This document shows positions 17,285 through 25,451 of a DNA stretch of 64,000 bases, in pieces. The translations under genes and the position numbers were made by a program. Source of the DNA: Natronococcus roseus (GTDB lineage: Archaea > Halobacteriota > Halobacteria > Halobacteriales > Natrialbaceae); the NCBI RefSeq assembly GCF_043677095.1, contig NZ_JBHLJR010000001.1, positions 248,001 through 312,000 on the forward strand. The letters are read 5' to 3'. The notes under the pieces are model-generated. The model saw only the letters and a program-made list of their open reading frames with translations, did not search any database and had not been told where the DNA came from. Each line of letters opens with the position of its first letter. Position 1 is the stretch's first letter.

Positions 17285-18433
17285 CTACCGCTCCTCGAGG
17301 GGGACGAACTCCTGATCCTCGGGGCCCGTGTACCGGGCGCGCGGGCGGATGAGGCGGTTGTCCTCCTGGTACTCGACGACGTGGGCGATCCAGCCGGGGG
17401 TGCGGCTCATCGCGAAGATGGGGGTGTAGAGATCGATCGGGATCCCGAGCTGGTAGTAGACCGAGCCGGAGTAGAAGTCGACGTTGGGCGCGATCCCCTT
17501 CTCGGCGAGGCCCTGCTCCTCGACCAGGTACTCCTCGATCGTCGTCGTGTAGTCGTACCACTTGCGCTCGCCCTGCTCGGCGAGCTCCTCGCTGCGCTCC
17601 TCGAGAATCTTCGCGCGCGGATCCTTGACGTTGTAGACGCGGTGGCCGTAGCCGGGGATGCGACGCCCCTCGTCGATCGCCTGTTCGATCCACTCGCGGT
17701 GGTCGAGGTCGCTCTCGTCGATCTCCATGAGGACCTCCATGACGTCCTGGTTGGCGCCGCCGTGGAGCGGTCCCGAGAGGGCGCCGATGCCACCGGTGAC
17801 GGCGCTGTAGATGTCGGCCATCGTCGAGCCGATGACCATCGAGGTGAACGTCGAGGCGTTCAGCCCGTGGTCGGCGTGCAGCGTCAGCGCCTGGTCGAAC
17901 GTCTCGGCGGCCAGTTCGTCGGGTTCCTCGCCCGTCAGCATGTAGAGGAAGTTGGCCGCGAGTCCGAGGTCGGGGTCCGGATCGACCGGTTCCTCGCCGA
18001 GGCGGTAGCGCTCGAACGCCGCGAGGACCGTCGGGATCTTGGCGGTGATCCGTCGTCCCTGTCGTCGCGTCGCCTCGAGATCGTCGGGCTCGGCGTCGGC
18101 TTCCGGCTCGTACGCCGAGAGCATCGACACCGCCGTCCGCAGCGCCGCCATCGGTCGTTCGTCCGCGTCGGCGAGCTGCTCGACCGTCTCGAGAACGTCG
18201 TCGTCGACCGATCGCTCCTCGGTCAGTGACGCGGTAAACGACTCCAGCTCGTCTTCGGTCGGGAGTTCGCCGTGCCAGAGGAGGTAGACGACCTCCTCGT
18301 AGCTCGCGCCGCGAGCGAGGTCCTCGATCGAATAGCCACGATAGATCAAGCGTCCGGCATCACCGTCGACCGAGCTGAGCCCGGACTCTGCGACCAGAAC
18401 TCCCTCCAGCCCTTTCTCGAGATCGTCAACCAT
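17285..18433 (-). CDS. citZ: Citrate synthase
   Basis: This enzyme condenses acetyl-CoA with oxaloacetate to start the TCA cycle. The 382-residue protein has the short archaeal/Gram-positive form. Key regions are SGPLHGGANQDVME with the substrate His, GYGHRVYNVKDPRA with the second catalytic His and CoA-binding residues, and the PNVDFYSG region with the catalytic Asp. The N-terminus VDDLEKGLEGVLVAESGLS is typical of haloarchaeal enzymes. It starts with ATG at 18433 and has its own upstream AT-rich promoter region. Confidence 0.95.
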   Translation of the reverse strand: MVDDLEKGLEGVLVAESGLSSVDGDAGRLIYRGYSIEDLARGASYEEVVYLLWHGELPTEDELESFTASLTEERSVDDDVLETVEQLADADERPMAALRTAVSMLSAYEPEADAEPDDLEATRRQGRRITAKIPTVLAAFERYRLGEEPVDPDPDLGLAANFLYMLTGEEPDELAAETFDQALTLHADHGLNASTFTSMVIGSTMADIYSAVTGGIGALSGPLHGGANQDVMEVLMEIDESDLDHREWIEQAIDEGRRIPGYGHRVYNVKDPRAKILEERSEELAEQGERKWYDYTTTIEEYLVEEQGLAEKGIAPNVDFYSGSVYYQLGIPIDLYTPIFAMSRTPGWIAHVVEYQEDNRLIRPRARYTGPEDQEFVPLEER

Positions 18434-18582
18434 ACTCGGGCTTTCGTATAGTAATGGAAAAGTATTATCGTTTGCAGTCCCCGGGAACGCGGCTCTCGAC
18501 CGTATCAGAGATTACACTCGTCGAACAGGGAATCGACGTCTGTCGACAGACGCTGGATCGGGGGGTCGGTGGAGGTCCGGGA

Positions 18583-18951
18583 TCAGGAGTCCTGGCCTAA
18601 CTTCGTCCGGTTGATCCGTACGCCCGCAGGGGTGACGATGATCTGATCGTCGCCCTTGCGGACGATGTCGCCGTCGACCTCGTGGGCAACCTGTCGCAGC
18701 TCGTCGACGATGTGTTCGACGGTGCTGTCGTTGGTCCGCAGCCGAGTGATATCCGCGAACACGATGTCGCCGTCGTAGACGGCGTCCTTGATGGCGACCG
18801 CGTCGGCCTGACCGCTGATCTCGGCGATCCGAACCTGCATCCGCGCCTCGGCCGACTCGGTCGAGATGTCGCCGAGGTCCAGTTCGACGTAATCGTCGGT
18901 GGTGGTCGTAGGCTGGCCACCGGTGCCGACGATCTTATCCATGAATCCCAT
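18583..18951 (-). CDS. sepF: SepF cell-division protein
   Basis: SepF anchors FtsZ to the membrane in archaea and many bacteria. From the ATG at 18951 the protein has 122 residues. MGFMDKIVG is a short amphipathic membrane-targeting helix, followed by a flexible TTTT linker and the ~80-residue SepF core (VQIAEI...DGDIVRKGDDQIIVTPAGVRI-like region at the end). A longer in-frame extension rich in Arg upstream of Met is rejected, because it would bury the membrane helix. Confidence 0.9.
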   Translation of the reverse strand: MGFMDKIVGTGGQPTTTTDDYVELDLGDISTESAEARMQVRIAEISGQADAVAIKDAVYDGDIVFADITRLRTNDSTVEHIVDELRQVAHEVDGDIVRKGDDQIIVTPAGVRINRTKLGQDS

Positions 18952-19346
18952 TGACGATATCCTGCGTGGCCGCCAGTATAGTTCTTGCGTCAGACGACGC
19001 CGCCGGTTGCGACGACGAGCGCGGGTCATGACGCAGCCGTCGCCGGGTTCGGACCGAGGCGAGCGCCCCGAACGGTAATCCGACCGTGAACTGCCAAAAT
19101 ATTCTGCCCCCGTTCATAGAATAGCAATACACTATCCTACGAAAAATTAATATACAGTAGTATTAATTGTAAGAACAAGTGTGCGGTACGTCAGACTGGA
19201 ACACGGAAGACGATCACGGCTCGAGGGCGGTGTCGCCCCGGCGCGGGGCCGACGCCACGTGAACCCGTGAGCGGAGCGAACGAACGCCCCCGATCGTATC
19301 GTCGTCGCCGTCGTCGCCGAACGCTGACGCCGCGCATTCGCTACTC
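18952..19346. promoter_or_regulatory. Divergent intergenic region with AT-rich palindrome
   Basis: No gene is seen between sepF and the protease. The region 19095-19190 is strikingly AT-rich. It includes a perfect 8-bp inverted repeat, AATTAATA (19145-19152) and TATTAATT (19161-19168), separated by TACAGTAG. It may serve as promoter or operator for one of the flanking divergent genes. Confidence 0.4.
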
Positions 19347-21152
19347 ATGTCAGAACACAACGTCAGTCGTCGTCGTCTGCTTCGCGGCACCGCAGCGGGC
19401 GCGACGGCCGCGGGAATCGTACAGACGGCAGCCGCACAGGGACCACCGGAACGGAAGATCATCGGCTTGACCGCGGACGCCCCGCCGGGTCTCGCCCGAC
19501 AGAGTGCCGAGGAGATCCACCACGAACTCGACTTCGATCGGATCGGGAAGGCGATCGTCGGGACGTTTCCCGACGAGGCGGTCGACGGGCTCGAGAACAA
19601 CCCGAACGTCCGGTACGTCGAGGACGACCAGCGGGCCATGGCGCTCCAGACGACGCCGTGGGGCGTCGATCGCGTCGGCGGCGATCTGGTCCACGACGCG
19701 GGCGAAACCGGTTCCGACGGGTCGATCGCGATCGTCGACACCGGCGTTCAGGTCGACCACGAGAGCCTGGACGTCGCGGGCGGCGAAGCGTTCGGAACGA
19801 CCTGCAACTCCTGTCAGGAACCGTACGGGGACGACAACGGCCACGGGACCCACTGCGCGGGAACGGCGGTCGCGCCGGACAACGACACCGGCGTCGTCGG
19901 CGTCTCGCTCCAGTCGGAGCTGTACGCCGTGAAGGTCCTCGACAGCCTGGGAAGCGGTGACTTCGGTGACGTCGCCGCCGGCGTCGAGTGGGCCGCGGAC
20001 CAGGGTATCGACGTCATCTCGCTGTCTCTCGGCGGGCCCACGCCGGTACAGGCGCTCGAGGACGCCTGTCAGTACGCGGTCGATCAGGGGTCGCTGGTCG
20101 TCGCCGCGGCCGGCAACGACGGCTGCTGTGACAGCGTCGGCTACCCCGCGACGTACGACTCCGTCGTCGCCGTCTCGTCGACGAACCAGGACGACGAGAT
20201 CTCGAGTTTCTCCTCGCGCGGTCCCGAGGTCGATATCGCCGCACCCGGCAGCGACATCTACTCGACGTACACCGGCGGCGACTACGACACCCTCTCGGGG
20301 ACGTCGATGGCGTGTCCCCACGTCGCCGGCGCCGCGGCGTACCTGATGGGCGACGGGATGGAAAACACCGAGGCGCGCGAACAACTGTTCGAGACGGCCG
20401 AGGACGTCGGTCTCAGCGGCAACGAGCAGGGTCACGGACTGCTCGACGCCGAGACGGCGATCCTCGAGGATGCCGAACCGCCCGAACCCGAGCTCTCGGT
20501 CTCGACGAGTTCGGCGACCGGGGTCGGCGAGACGGCCGCGACGCTCAACGGGTCGCTCTCGGACCTCGGCGACGCGAGCAGCGCCGACGTCCGCTTCGAG
20601 TGGGGCGAGGCTGGCGGCGATCTTCCGAACGAAACGGCCACACAGACGCTCACCTCGACGGAGTCGTTCGACGACGACATCTCGGGGCTCTCCGAGGGGA
20701 CGGACTACGAGTTCCGCGCGATCGCCGAGAGCGCGGTCGACGAGGATACTGGGTTCGTCCAGACGTTTACGACCGACACCACGGGCGGCTGTTTCATCAC
20801 GACGGCGACGACCGGCGAGGGGCACACGCTCAACTCGCTGCGGCGCTTCCGTGACGAATCGATGGCGGCGACCCCCGTGGGTCGCGGTCTGATCGACGTC
20901 TACTACCGGATTAGCCCGCCGATCGCCGGCACGCTCGCCGACCATCCCGACGGCCGAACCGCGCGAGCGACGCGACGGCTCGTCGAGCGCTGTGCGACGC
21001 TCTCGGACGCCCAGGAGGAGACCGACTCGCGGGCCGCGAGCGCTGCGCTCGGAACCGTGCTCACGATGCTGTACCTGGTCGTCGTCGCAGTCGGTGCGGT
21101 CGGTCACGCCGGTGCCCGCACTCGAGCGAAACTCGAGCGAAACTCGTCGTAA
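19347..21152 (+). CDS. Halolysin-like subtilase with CFI-box C-terminus
   Basis: A secreted serine protease of 601 residues. A Tat signal (SRRRLLRGTAAG) opens the protein, then an I9-type propeptide (about 37-100). The subtilisin domain has catalytic Asp131 (IAIVDTGVQ), His166 (NGHGTHCAGT), oxyanion Asn in AAAGND and Ser in SGTSMACPHVAG. Two Cys pairs in the domain could form disulfides. A fibronectin-like domain follows (about 385-475). The tail begins with the CFI-box GGCFITTATTGE and ends in a membrane helix (TVLTMLYLVVVAVGAVGHAG) plus basic residues. This layout suggests sorting or anchoring of the C-terminus. Confidence 0.92.
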   Translation: MSEHNVSRRRLLRGTAAGATAAGIVQTAAAQGPPERKIIGLTADAPPGLARQSAEEIHHELDFDRIGKAIVGTFPDEAVDGLENNPNVRYVEDDQRAMALQTTPWGVDRVGGDLVHDAGETGSDGSIAIVDTGVQVDHESLDVAGGEAFGTTCNSCQEPYGDDNGHGTHCAGTAVAPDNDTGVVGVSLQSELYAVKVLDSLGSGDFGDVAAGVEWAADQGIDVISLSLGGPTPVQALEDACQYAVDQGSLVVAAAGNDGCCDSVGYPATYDSVVAVSSTNQDDEISSFSSRGPEVDIAAPGSDIYSTYTGGDYDTLSGTSMACPHVAGAAAYLMGDGMENTEAREQLFETAEDVGLSGNEQGHGLLDAETAILEDAEPPEPELSVSTSSATGVGETAATLNGSLSDLGDASSADVRFEWGEAGGDLPNETATQTLTSTESFDDDISGLSEGTDYEFRAIAESAVDEDTGFVQTFTTDTTGGCFITTATTGEGHTLNSLRRFRDESMAATPVGRGLIDVYYRISPPIAGTLADHPDGRTARATRRLVERCATLSDAQEETDSRAASAALGTVLTMLYLVVVAVGAVGHAGARTRAKLERNSS

Positions 21153-21258
21153 GCACCGACCGCTGATTTCCGACCGTCGTTCGGGCCGCGACTCCGCCGC
21201 GCGTTCGCGATCGTCCGCGATACCGACCTTTTTGCCGGCTGGACACCTGGCCCCGGTT

Positions 21259-22008
21259 GTGACGTTCAGCATCTGCGTCCGCGAAACGTACGAGACACCG
21301 GACGGGGAGGCCCACGAGCGATTCGGAGTCGCCGTTACGACCCGTCTCCCGGGGGTCGGCACCCTCTGTCCGTTCGCCAGCGAGAACGGCGCCGTCGCGA
21401 CCCAGAGCCTGGTCAACGTCGACCTCGGACGGGACGGGATTCGCTACCTCGACGACGGACTGGCCGTCGACGACGCCCTCGAGGCGTTGCTCGAGGCCGA
21501 CGACGGCGCGTCCCAGCGTCAGCTCCACGGCGTCGACACCGACTCGACGTTCGTCTTTTCGGGCGAGGACTGCGAGGGCTGGTTCGGCGACCTGGAGGGC
21601 GACCACTACACCGTCGCCGGCAACATGCTCGTCGGCGAGTCGGTGCTCGAGGCGACCGCCGACGCCTACGCCGAGAGTGCAGTCCACGAGACGACCGACG
21701 AGACCGCGGGTACAGGAGTCGGCGCCGACCCGCTCGCGAAGCGCCTGATCGACGCCCTCGAGGCGGGCCACGGCGAGGGCGGTGACAAACGCGAGGAACT
21801 GCCGATCCAGAGCGCAGCTATCGTCGTCGAGACGACCGAGGACTACGAGTTTACCCCGCCGTACAACGACCTGCGAGTGGATGCGACGGAGTCGCCGATC
21901 GAGGACCTGCGGGAGACGTACGAGCTGGCGCTCGAGGGCTACGATGACACCCTGGACCGGTACGCGGACGCCTTCGAGGAGGACTCCCTCGAGGAGGCCG
22001 CGGAGTAG
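21259..22008 (+). CDS. DUF1028 putative Ntn-hydrolase
   Basis: The 249-residue product starts at a GTG (21259), giving MTFSICVRETYETPDG; an upstream extension into non-conserved Arg-rich sequence is rejected. DUF1028 proteins have an Ntn-hydrolase-like fold. Here GVAVTTRLPGVGTLCPFA and VAGNMLVGESVLEATADAY are the characteristic segments. The substrate is unknown. An acidic C-terminus of about 25 residues is added. It is followed after three bases by the next gene, so the two are probably co-transcribed. Confidence 0.85.
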   Translation: MTFSICVRETYETPDGEAHERFGVAVTTRLPGVGTLCPFASENGAVATQSLVNVDLGRDGIRYLDDGLAVDDALEALLEADDGASQRQLHGVDTDSTFVFSGEDCEGWFGDLEGDHYTVAGNMLVGESVLEATADAYAESAVHETTDETAGTGVGADPLAKRLIDALEAGHGEGGDKREELPIQSAAIVVETTEDYEFTPPYNDLRVDATESPIEDLRETYELALEGYDDTLDRYADAFEEDSLEEAAE

Positions 22009-22011
22009 CCC

Positions 22012-22476
22012 GTGGAGCTGATCGAGGACACGCTCGAGGTCGAGCTCGAGGCGTTTCTCGCCCGACCGCTGTTCTGTTTTCTGGCCCAGCGGTCCGATAG
22101 CGGGCCCCGGGTCTCCCCGCTGTGGTTCCTGTGGGCGGACGGAATCGTCTGGATCATCGCACAACTCGAGGGGCGTTCGTACCCGGAGCGGGTCCAGCAG
22201 GACCCCGAGACTGCGCTCGCGATCGTCGACTTCGACGCCACTACGGGCCGGGTCGAACACGTCGGCATGCGGGGGAGGGCGTCGCTCGAGTCGTACCACG
22301 AGGTGGTTGCTGGACGGCTGCTGGAGAAGTACCTGGGAACACGGCGCGAGGACTGGCCAGCGACGTTCGTCGACCTCGACCCCGACGCGTACCGGCTCCT
22401 CGAGTTCACACCCGAGACGGTCGTCGCGCGGGATCAGTCGTACCCGGCACCGTCGACTCCGGAGAACGGCAGTTAG
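22012..22476 (+). CDS. Pyridoxamine 5'-phosphate oxidase-like flavoprotein
   Basis: A 154-residue protein with the PNPOx split-barrel pattern: FLAQRSDSGPRVSPLWFLW, then IAQLEGRSYPERVQQDP and VEHVGMRGRASLE. Family members bind FMN or F420 and reduce small molecules or protect against oxidants. The GTG start lies three bases after the DUF1028 stop, suggesting one operon. Its last four bases overlap the end of the convergent PUA-domain gene. Confidence 0.85.
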   Translation: MELIEDTLEVELEAFLARPLFCFLAQRSDSGPRVSPLWFLWADGIVWIIAQLEGRSYPERVQQDPETALAIVDFDATTGRVEHVGMRGRASLESYHEVVAGRLLEKYLGTRREDWPATFVDLDPDAYRLLEFTPETVVARDQSYPAPSTPENGS

Positions 22477-22952
22477 CCGGCGAACTCGTAGAGGTCATCA
22501 CCGACGTGGTGCAGCGAGTCGACGACCTTCCCCTCGTTCCCGACCATCTCCGACCCCTCGACGCGGGCCCGGCCGACCGCCAGCACCTTCCCGTGGGACT
22601 CCTCGGCGATCAACACGAGGTCGTCGGGCGAGATGTCGTCGGTCGCCTCGGTGATTCCGGGACGCATCACGTCGGCGCCGTCGCTGACGAAGGAGATCGC
22701 GCCGCTGTCGACGGTGACCACGTGCTTTTCGGGATCGTACGCGTTCGCGCCCCTGACGGTCAGGAACGGCTCCTCGTCGAAGAAGGCGACCTGCGGTTCG
22801 CCGTCGATCAGGACGACCTCCCAGTCGGTCTCCTCGAACTCCACGCGTTCGTAGGTGTCGCCCTCCGGGGAGACGCCGAGCTGCGCCGACAGCATCTCCT
22901 CGATCTCGGAGATGGCGTCGCTGCGGAGGTGGTGGCGAGACTTGACCTGCAT
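22473..22952 (-). CDS. PUA-domain RNA-binding protein
   Basis: The 159-residue product starts at 22952 (MQVKSRHHLRSDAISEIEEML). The N-terminal half resembles the pre-PUA domain of archaeal/eukaryotic MCT-1/Tma20-like proteins. The C-terminal half is a PUA domain (DVMRPGITEATDDISPDDLVLI...HGKVLAVGRA). Relatives bind RNA or the ribosome and act in translation or tRNA modification. It converges on the PNPOx gene with a four-base overlap of stops. Confidence 0.85.
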   Translation of the reverse strand: MQVKSRHHLRSDAISEIEEMLSAQLGVSPEGDTYERVEFEETDWEVVLIDGEPQVAFFDEEPFLTVRGANAYDPEKHVVTVDSGAISFVSDGADVMRPGITEATDDISPDDLVLIAEESHGKVLAVGRARVEGSEMVGNEGKVVDSLHHVGDDLYEFAG

Positions 22953-23071
22953 ATCCGTGGGGAGGACCGGTCGGAGTATAAAACGCCCGTTCCCGCGACC
23001 GACTCGACGGAGGCTCCGGTCGAACGCCAGGTGTGCCAATCGCTAAGTAGATTCATGCGCTGGTCGGTAGT

Positions 23072-23365
23072 ATGTGGTTCTCTCGGAACCGCGATCCGTC
23101 CGTCGTCTGTCCCGCGTGCGGATCCGAGGTCCCGCGCTCAAGCGCTCGCGAGTACGACAAGTACGGCGATCGGTGGGAGCGCGAGAACAAGCGCTTCGAG
23201 TACCTCTGTAAGCCCTGTTACGGCGACCTCTGCCACCTCCCACGTGAGGGACTCGAGTCGCTGCTCGTCGAACTCGAGGACGAGGAATACCCCTGGGAAA
23301 CGTTTCTTGCGCAGTACGTCGCCGCCGTCGAGAACCAGGACGGCCGACTCGAGGAGGAGTCCTGA
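23072..23365 (+). CDS. Small zinc-ribbon protein
   Basis: A 97-residue protein with two CxxC knuckles: Cys13/Cys16 (VVCPACGSEV) and a second pair in YLCKPCYGDLC, enough for one zinc site. The sequence between them is highly charged (REYDKYGDRWERENKRF). The C-terminal half is helical and acidic. It is divergent from the PUA-domain gene and lies 49 bases before the RNase gene, so it may be co-transcribed with it. No enzymatic motif is visible. Confidence 0.7.
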   Translation: MWFSRNRDPSVVCPACGSEVPRSSAREYDKYGDRWERENKRFEYLCKPCYGDLCHLPREGLESLLVELEDEEYPWETFLAQYVAAVENQDGRLEEES

Positions 23366-23414
23366 ACGTATCCGTCCCGACACGACTTTCACCCCGACGT
23401 TCGTAGGCCAGCCT

Positions 23415-24698
23415 ATGAGCGACGACGCACAGGCCCAGGCCGGTACGGCCGAGGGCCAGGGCCCGGTCGAGATCTCCGAGGAGGTCGCGCGCCACCTCGA
23501 GAACAAGCGCGAGGAGCTGTTCGAGAAGTTCGAGATCCGCGACGAGTTCCCCGAGGCGGTGCTCGAGGAGGCCCGCGAGCGGACCGAGGGCGTCCAGGCC
23601 GAGATCGAAGAGGAGGTCGACGAACGCGAGGACCTCCGGGAGCTGACGACGTGGACGACCGACCCGATCGACGCCCAGGACTTCGACGACGCGCTCTCGA
23701 TCGAGGAGCGCGAGGACGAGTACGTCCTCTGGGTCCACATCGCCGACGTCACCCACTACGTCCACCCGGACTCCGAGATGTGGGAGGAGGCGGTCGAGCG
23801 CGCCAACACGGTCTACCTGCCGGGGTACACCATCCACATGCTTCCGCCCGTCCTCGCGGAGACGGTCTGTTCGCTCGTCCCCAACGAGGATCGGCTCGCC
23901 CACACCGTCGAGATGCACCTCGACAAGGAGAACCTCTCTTACGAGAACATCGAGATCTACAAGTCGGTGATCCAATCCGACGAACGGCTCACCTACACGC
24001 AGGCCGAGAATCGTCTCGAGGATCCCGACGCGCCGTTACACGAGGAGAACGTTCTCGTCCACGAGGTCGCCGATCAAATGCACGAACAGCGCAAGGAGGA
24101 CGGCTCACTCGTCCTGAACCCCGCCCGCGACCGCGCCCACACCATCATCGAGGAGTGTATGCTGAAGGCCAACAAGGCCGTCACGCACGAGCTCATGTGG
24201 TCTCGCGGCGTCGAGGCGATGTACCGGGTCCACCCCCAGCCCAGCCCCGACGAGTGGTCGGAAGCCCTGCGGGAGATCCAGGACCTCGAGGGCGTCTCGA
24301 TCCCCGGCGACAAGTGGGACGACCCCCGGATGGCGGTCAACGCCACCCTCGAGGAGGCCCCCGGCCGCCAGCTCGACAAGATCCAGTGGGCCGTGATGAA
24401 GGTGATGCCGCGCGCGAAGTACATGAACGACCCCTTCGGCGGCCACCACGCGCTGAATTTCGAGATCTACGGCCACTTCACCAGCCCCATCCGCCGACTC
24501 AGCGACCTCATCAACCACTGGATCGTCTACCAGAACGACGTCCCGGAGAACCTGATCGAACTCTGCGATCGGGCCAGCGACAAACAGAAGGACGCCGAGC
24601 AGTGCGAACGGGAGTACAAGCAGTTCCTCCAGGAGGTCGGCCTCGACCCCGCTGCGGTCAACAACCGCGGGATCGAAGTAGTCGACGATCCCGAGTAA
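23415..24698 (+). CDS. rnr: RNase R/RNB-domain exoribonuclease
   Basis: A 427-residue RNB-domain protein, much shorter than bacterial RNase R because the cold-shock and S1 domains are missing. This is the usual haloarchaeal form. The catalytic block DPIDAQDFDDALSI supplies the metal-binding Asp residues. EEDEYVLWVHIADVTHYV-like and HYALN/HFTSPIRRLSDL segments follow in the expected order. It degrades RNA 3' to 5'. The ATG at 23415 (MSDDAQAQAG) is chosen. The frame is open for 1.3 kb upstream, but that part overlaps other real genes. Confidence 0.92.
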   Translation: MSDDAQAQAGTAEGQGPVEISEEVARHLENKREELFEKFEIRDEFPEAVLEEARERTEGVQAEIEEEVDEREDLRELTTWTTDPIDAQDFDDALSIEEREDEYVLWVHIADVTHYVHPDSEMWEEAVERANTVYLPGYTIHMLPPVLAETVCSLVPNEDRLAHTVEMHLDKENLSYENIEIYKSVIQSDERLTYTQAENRLEDPDAPLHEENVLVHEVADQMHEQRKEDGSLVLNPARDRAHTIIEECMLKANKAVTHELMWSRGVEAMYRVHPQPSPDEWSEALREIQDLEGVSIPGDKWDDPRMAVNATLEEAPGRQLDKIQWAVMKVMPRAKYMNDPFGGHHALNFEIYGHFTSPIRRLSDLINHWIVYQNDVPENLIELCDRASDKQKDAEQCEREYKQFLQEVGLDPAAVNNRGIEVVDDPE

Positions 24699-24916
24699 CC
24701 TCCACCCGTCATCGGGAACGGCCCTGCCGTGGACAGTTTGAGATGCGACTATCGGTGAGTTTCAACCAATGAGAAACTGACAAGTTATTTTATTAGATAC
24801 TATACAAGTACGGCTGGAGTCTGGATCCCTGTCACACGCTCCACGACTCCGTTTTCCCGTTGCGGTTCACCGATACGTCGCCTCGGTCCCCGGTGGACGG
24901 AGTGTCTCCTGTGTCC

Positions 24917-25387
24917 TCACTCGATCTCGATCCGGTGATCGTCCTCGCGCTCGTCGTCGACGATCGGCAGCCGAACCTCGAGGACGCCGTTGTGGTACGT
25001 CGCCGAGATCTCGTCGTCGTCGACGGCCGTCGCGATCGGAACCTGTCTGGCGACCCGTCGTGAGCGAAGCGCCCGGTAGCTCTCCGACCCCTCCTCGGCG
25101 TCGGCGTGAGCCCGGACCGATAACACGCCGTCACGGAAGGAGAGGTCGATGTCCGCCTTCTCGAAGCCGGGCAGGTCCATCACGAAGACGTACTCGCCGT
25201 CCATCTCCTCCAGGTTCGCTACCCCGTGATCCATCGCGGTCGGCTCGGCGGCGTCGGCCCCCTCGAGCGCCGGCCGGCCGAGTCCGCGGTCGTCGGCCGG
25301 GAACTCCGCGTCCCAGCTCGAGCGGAACTGGTCGAACATGCGGTCCATCTCGCGGAACATGCGGTTCATTTCATCAAAGGATCTCAT
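24917..25387 (-). CDS. hsp20: Hsp20/alpha-crystallin small heat-shock protein
   Basis: A 156-residue holdase that keeps unfolding proteins soluble. Residues 1-45 form a Met-rich N-terminal arm (MRSFDEMNRMFREMDRMFDQF). The alpha-crystallin domain spans about 55-150, with FVMDLPGFEKADIDLSFRDG and the late strand ISATYHNGVLEVRLP, the latter matching the GVL motif. It has its own strong AT-rich promoter and faces away from the upstream RNase. Confidence 0.93.
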   Translation of the reverse strand: MRSFDEMNRMFREMDRMFDQFRSSWDAEFPADDRGLGRPALEGADAAEPTAMDHGVANLEEMDGEYVFVMDLPGFEKADIDLSFRDGVLSVRAHADAEEGSESYRALRSRRVARQVPIATAVDDDEISATYHNGVLEVRLPIVDDEREDDHRIEIE

Positions 25388-25410
25388 AACTGATCGAGAT
25401 ATATAGGCCA

Positions 25411-25426
25411 CAGTTAATAATAAAGA
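25411..25426 (-). promoter_or_regulatory. Promoter of hsp20
   Basis: On the minus strand CTTTATTATTAACTG is centred about 31 bases upstream of the hsp20 ATG, a good TATA position for a leaderless transcript. A second AT run (CTATATATC) lies only about 16 bases upstream and is too close to be the main TATA box. Confidence 0.5.
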
Positions 25427-25451
25427 TTGCGAGAACCGGGATAGCACGCCG

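Noticed and set aside
19350..21416. 688-residue frame antisense to the protease
   Set aside because: Arg/Val-rich shadow of the subtilase. The plus strand has a Tat signal and a complete catalytic triad.
22122..24698. 858-residue RNB protein
   Set aside because: The first ~430 residues overlap the PNPOx, PUA and zinc-ribbon genes and show no domain. The RNase starts at 23415.
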